Positions 14,408 through 15,676 of a stretch of 15,676 nucleotides of DNA are shown piece by piece. The notes beneath the pieces were generated by a model. It did no database searches, was not told the origin of the DNA, and saw nothing but the letters and a program-made list of their open reading frames with translations. The DNA is taken from contig JAUXDP010000041.1 of the NCBI GenBank assembly GCA_030618325.1, positions 1 through 15,676 on the forward strand, given 5' to 3'. Within the stretch, counting starts at the first letter, position 1; every line of letters begins with the position of its first letter. The translations under genes were made by a program, and so were the position numbers. The DNA is from Methylococcaceae bacterium (GTDB lineage Bacteria; Pseudomonadota; Gammaproteobacteria; Methylococcales; Methylomonadaceae).

Positions 14408-15676
14408 ATGAGTATTGATAAGTTAAAAATGCGCCAGGTAGGAATAGATACCTACCATGAAAATGTTGCTTACTTAAATCGTGAATGCAGTATTTATCGG
14501 GCGGAAGGGTTTCAGGCATTATCTAAAATTCAGGTCAGCGCCAATGGTGCCAAATTACTGGCTGTGCTTAATGTAGTTGATGATAACTCCATTGTTCAAC
14601 CAGGAGAACTAGGCCTTTCCCAACAGGCATTTAAACATTTGAATGTAGACGAGGGCGCGTTGGTCACAGTCAACCATGCCGAACCTCCGAAGTCGATGGA
14701 TGCCGTACGGCGTAAAATTAATGGTGAACGTATAAACCAGACAGACTTTGATGACATCTGCAACGATATTGTCGAAACTCGTTATTCGAAAATGGAATTG
14801 GCGGCCTTTCTGGTCGCCACCGGACAAAATAATCTTGACCGTGACGAGTTAGTGTATTTAACCAAGGCCATGTTGCAATCTGGTGAGCGCATAGACTGGC
14901 ACGAACCGCTGGTCGCTGATAAGCATTGTATCGGTGGAATTCCCGGCAATCGAACCTCCATGCTGGTCGTGCCTATTGTAGCCGCACACGGCATGTTGAT
15001 CCCTAAAACATCCAGTCGCGCGATTACATCCCCAGCCGGAACCGCCGATACCATGGAAATTCTTGCCAATGTCGATCTGAAACCTGATCAGTTACTGGAA
15101 ATTGTACGGCAGGAACGCGGTTGTCTTGCATGGGGCGGAACAGCTAAGTTAGCGCCGGTTGATGATCTGCTGATTTCTGTAGAAAGACCTTTGGGTATTG
15201 ATTCGCAAGGACAAATGGTAGCATCCATTTTATCGAAAAAACTAGCAGCTGGTGCTACTCATTTGATTATCGATATTCCGGTAGGTCCAACAGCCAAAGT
15301 AAGGCATATGCGACAAGCGCTGGCTTTGCGCAAGTTATTTGAATTTGTCGGTGACCAGCTTAATATTCATCTGGAAGTGATGATCACCGATGGCCGTCAA
15401 CCGATAGGTCTCGGTATTGGACCGGTACTTGAAGCACGGGATATTATGAAAGTGCTAAACAATGACCCTGATGCGCCCGCTGATTTACGGCAAAAATCCC
15501 TGCAGCTAGCAGGACGAGTCATCGAATTTGATCCCGATGTGCGTGGTGGACAAGGCTATGCCATAGCCAGAGACATACTGGAATCGGGTCGAGCTTGTGC
15601 AAAAATGAATAATATTATCAAGGCTCAAGGCGAAAAAGAAATTGATTTACAGCCAGGCAAATTATGTTATCAAGTA
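14408..15676 (+). CDS. AMP phosphorylase / type 2 thymidine phosphorylase homologue (3' end beyond window)
   Basis: A 423-codon open frame runs off the window end. It phosphorolyses nucleosides or nucleoside monophosphates to free base plus (phospho)ribose-1-phosphate. It begins with the extra N-terminal domain (about 1-90) found in archaeal AMP phosphorylases and in the bacterial 'putative thymidine phosphorylase type 2' group. The conserved family region then follows: ETRYSKMELAAFLVA, the phosphate/substrate loop DKHCIGGIPGNRTSM (about 171-185), PKTSSRAITSPAGTADTMEI (199-218), and further on CLAWGGTAKLAPVDD and GPTAKVRHM. The archaeal-style KH-IGG-PGN rather than KHSTGGVGD favours the AMP/NMP phosphorylase clade. 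Start ATG 14408 is the first after an in-frame stop at 14393-14395; ATG 14429 is an alternative, and neither has a close Shine-Dalgarno. It is divergent from the kinase gene. The true substrate is unproven. Confidence 0.88.
   Translation, partial: MSIDKLKMRQVGIDTYHENVAYLNRECSIYRAEGFQALSKIQVSANGAKLLAVLNVVDDNSIVQPGELGLSQQAFKHLNVDEGALVTVNHAEPPKSMDAVRRKINGERINQTDFDDICNDIVETRYSKMELAAFLVATGQNNLDRDELVYLTKAMLQSGERIDWHEPLVADKHCIGGIPGNRTSMLVVPIVAAHGMLIPKTSSRAITSPAGTADTMEILANVDLKPDQLLEIVRQERGCLAWGGTAKLAPVDDLLISVERPLGIDSQGQMVASILSKKLAAGATHLIIDIPVGPTAKVRHMRQALALRKLFEFVGDQLNIHLEVMITDGRQPIGLGIGPVLEARDIMKVLNNDPDAPADLRQKSLQLAGRVIEFDPDVRGGQGYAIARDILESGRACAKMNNIIKAQGEKEIDLQPGKLCYQV

Noticed and set aside
1..15676. 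CRISPR arrays, tRNA/rRNA genes, IS elements or prophage
   Set aside because: No regularly spaced direct repeats, tRNA-like cloverleaf, rRNA motifs, transposase or phage genes were seen. The only repeat-type element is the REPIN-like palindrome.

Overview
The window most likely comes from a gammaproteobacterial methane or methanol oxidiser (order Methylococcales, a 'type I' methanotroph), judging by its genes. It carries an MtdA-type NADP-dependent methylene-tetrahydropterin dehydrogenase followed by glycerate 2-kinase, serine hydroxymethyltransferase and formate-tetrahydrofolate ligase, with malate dehydrogenase in the opposite orientation nearby. These are serine-cycle and tetrahydrofolate C1-transfer enzymes typical of methylotrophs. 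Base composition is moderate and AT-leaning. The exact genus cannot be read from the sequence.

Layout. (1) 63-2520: a sigma70-like promoter, a cobalamin riboswitch with an unusually long AT-rich side hairpin, a structured leader, a BtuB-type TonB-dependent receptor and a clean intrinsic terminator: one complete B12-regulated vitamin B12 uptake unit. (2) 2594-4283 (minus): a two-part protein whose C-terminal half is UPF0158, and malate dehydrogenase. (3) 4474-5104 (minus): a PIN-domain toxin-like gene broken by a single-base frameshift, overlapping (ATGA) a 66-residue small partner. This toxin-antitoxin-like remnant sits between mdh and the C1 operon. (4) 5280-10566 (plus): promoter plus mtdA-gckA-glyA-fhs, closely spaced and probably one operon. 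(5) 10666-14094 (minus): an AhpD-like CxxC protein, then a pair of overlapping genes, an APH-like/P-loop kinase fusion followed by a thioredoxin-fold/DsbD-like membrane protein. (6) 14095-14407: a divergent intergenic region holding a 69-bp nested palindrome that looks like a REPIN (paired REP sequences). (7) 14408-end (plus): an AMP phosphorylase/type 2 thymidine phosphorylase homologue, cut by the window edge.

How it fits together. Formate is activated on tetrahydrofolate by Fhs. After cyclisation (fch/folD, not present here) MtdA interconverts methenyl and methylene-H4F. GlyA adds methylene-H4F to glycine to give serine. After transamination and hydroxypyruvate reduction (sga and hpr, not present here), GckA makes 2-phosphoglycerate. 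Mdh supplies malate from oxaloacetate. The window therefore holds only part of a serine cycle, and the missing steps must lie elsewhere or be absent.

No wholly new system is convincingly visible. The items most worth a second look are the layered riboswitch leader of btuB, the frameshifted PIN gene beside a small partner, the UPF0158 fusion, the kinase/redox gene pair, and an archaeal-style nucleotide phosphorylase in a methanotroph.
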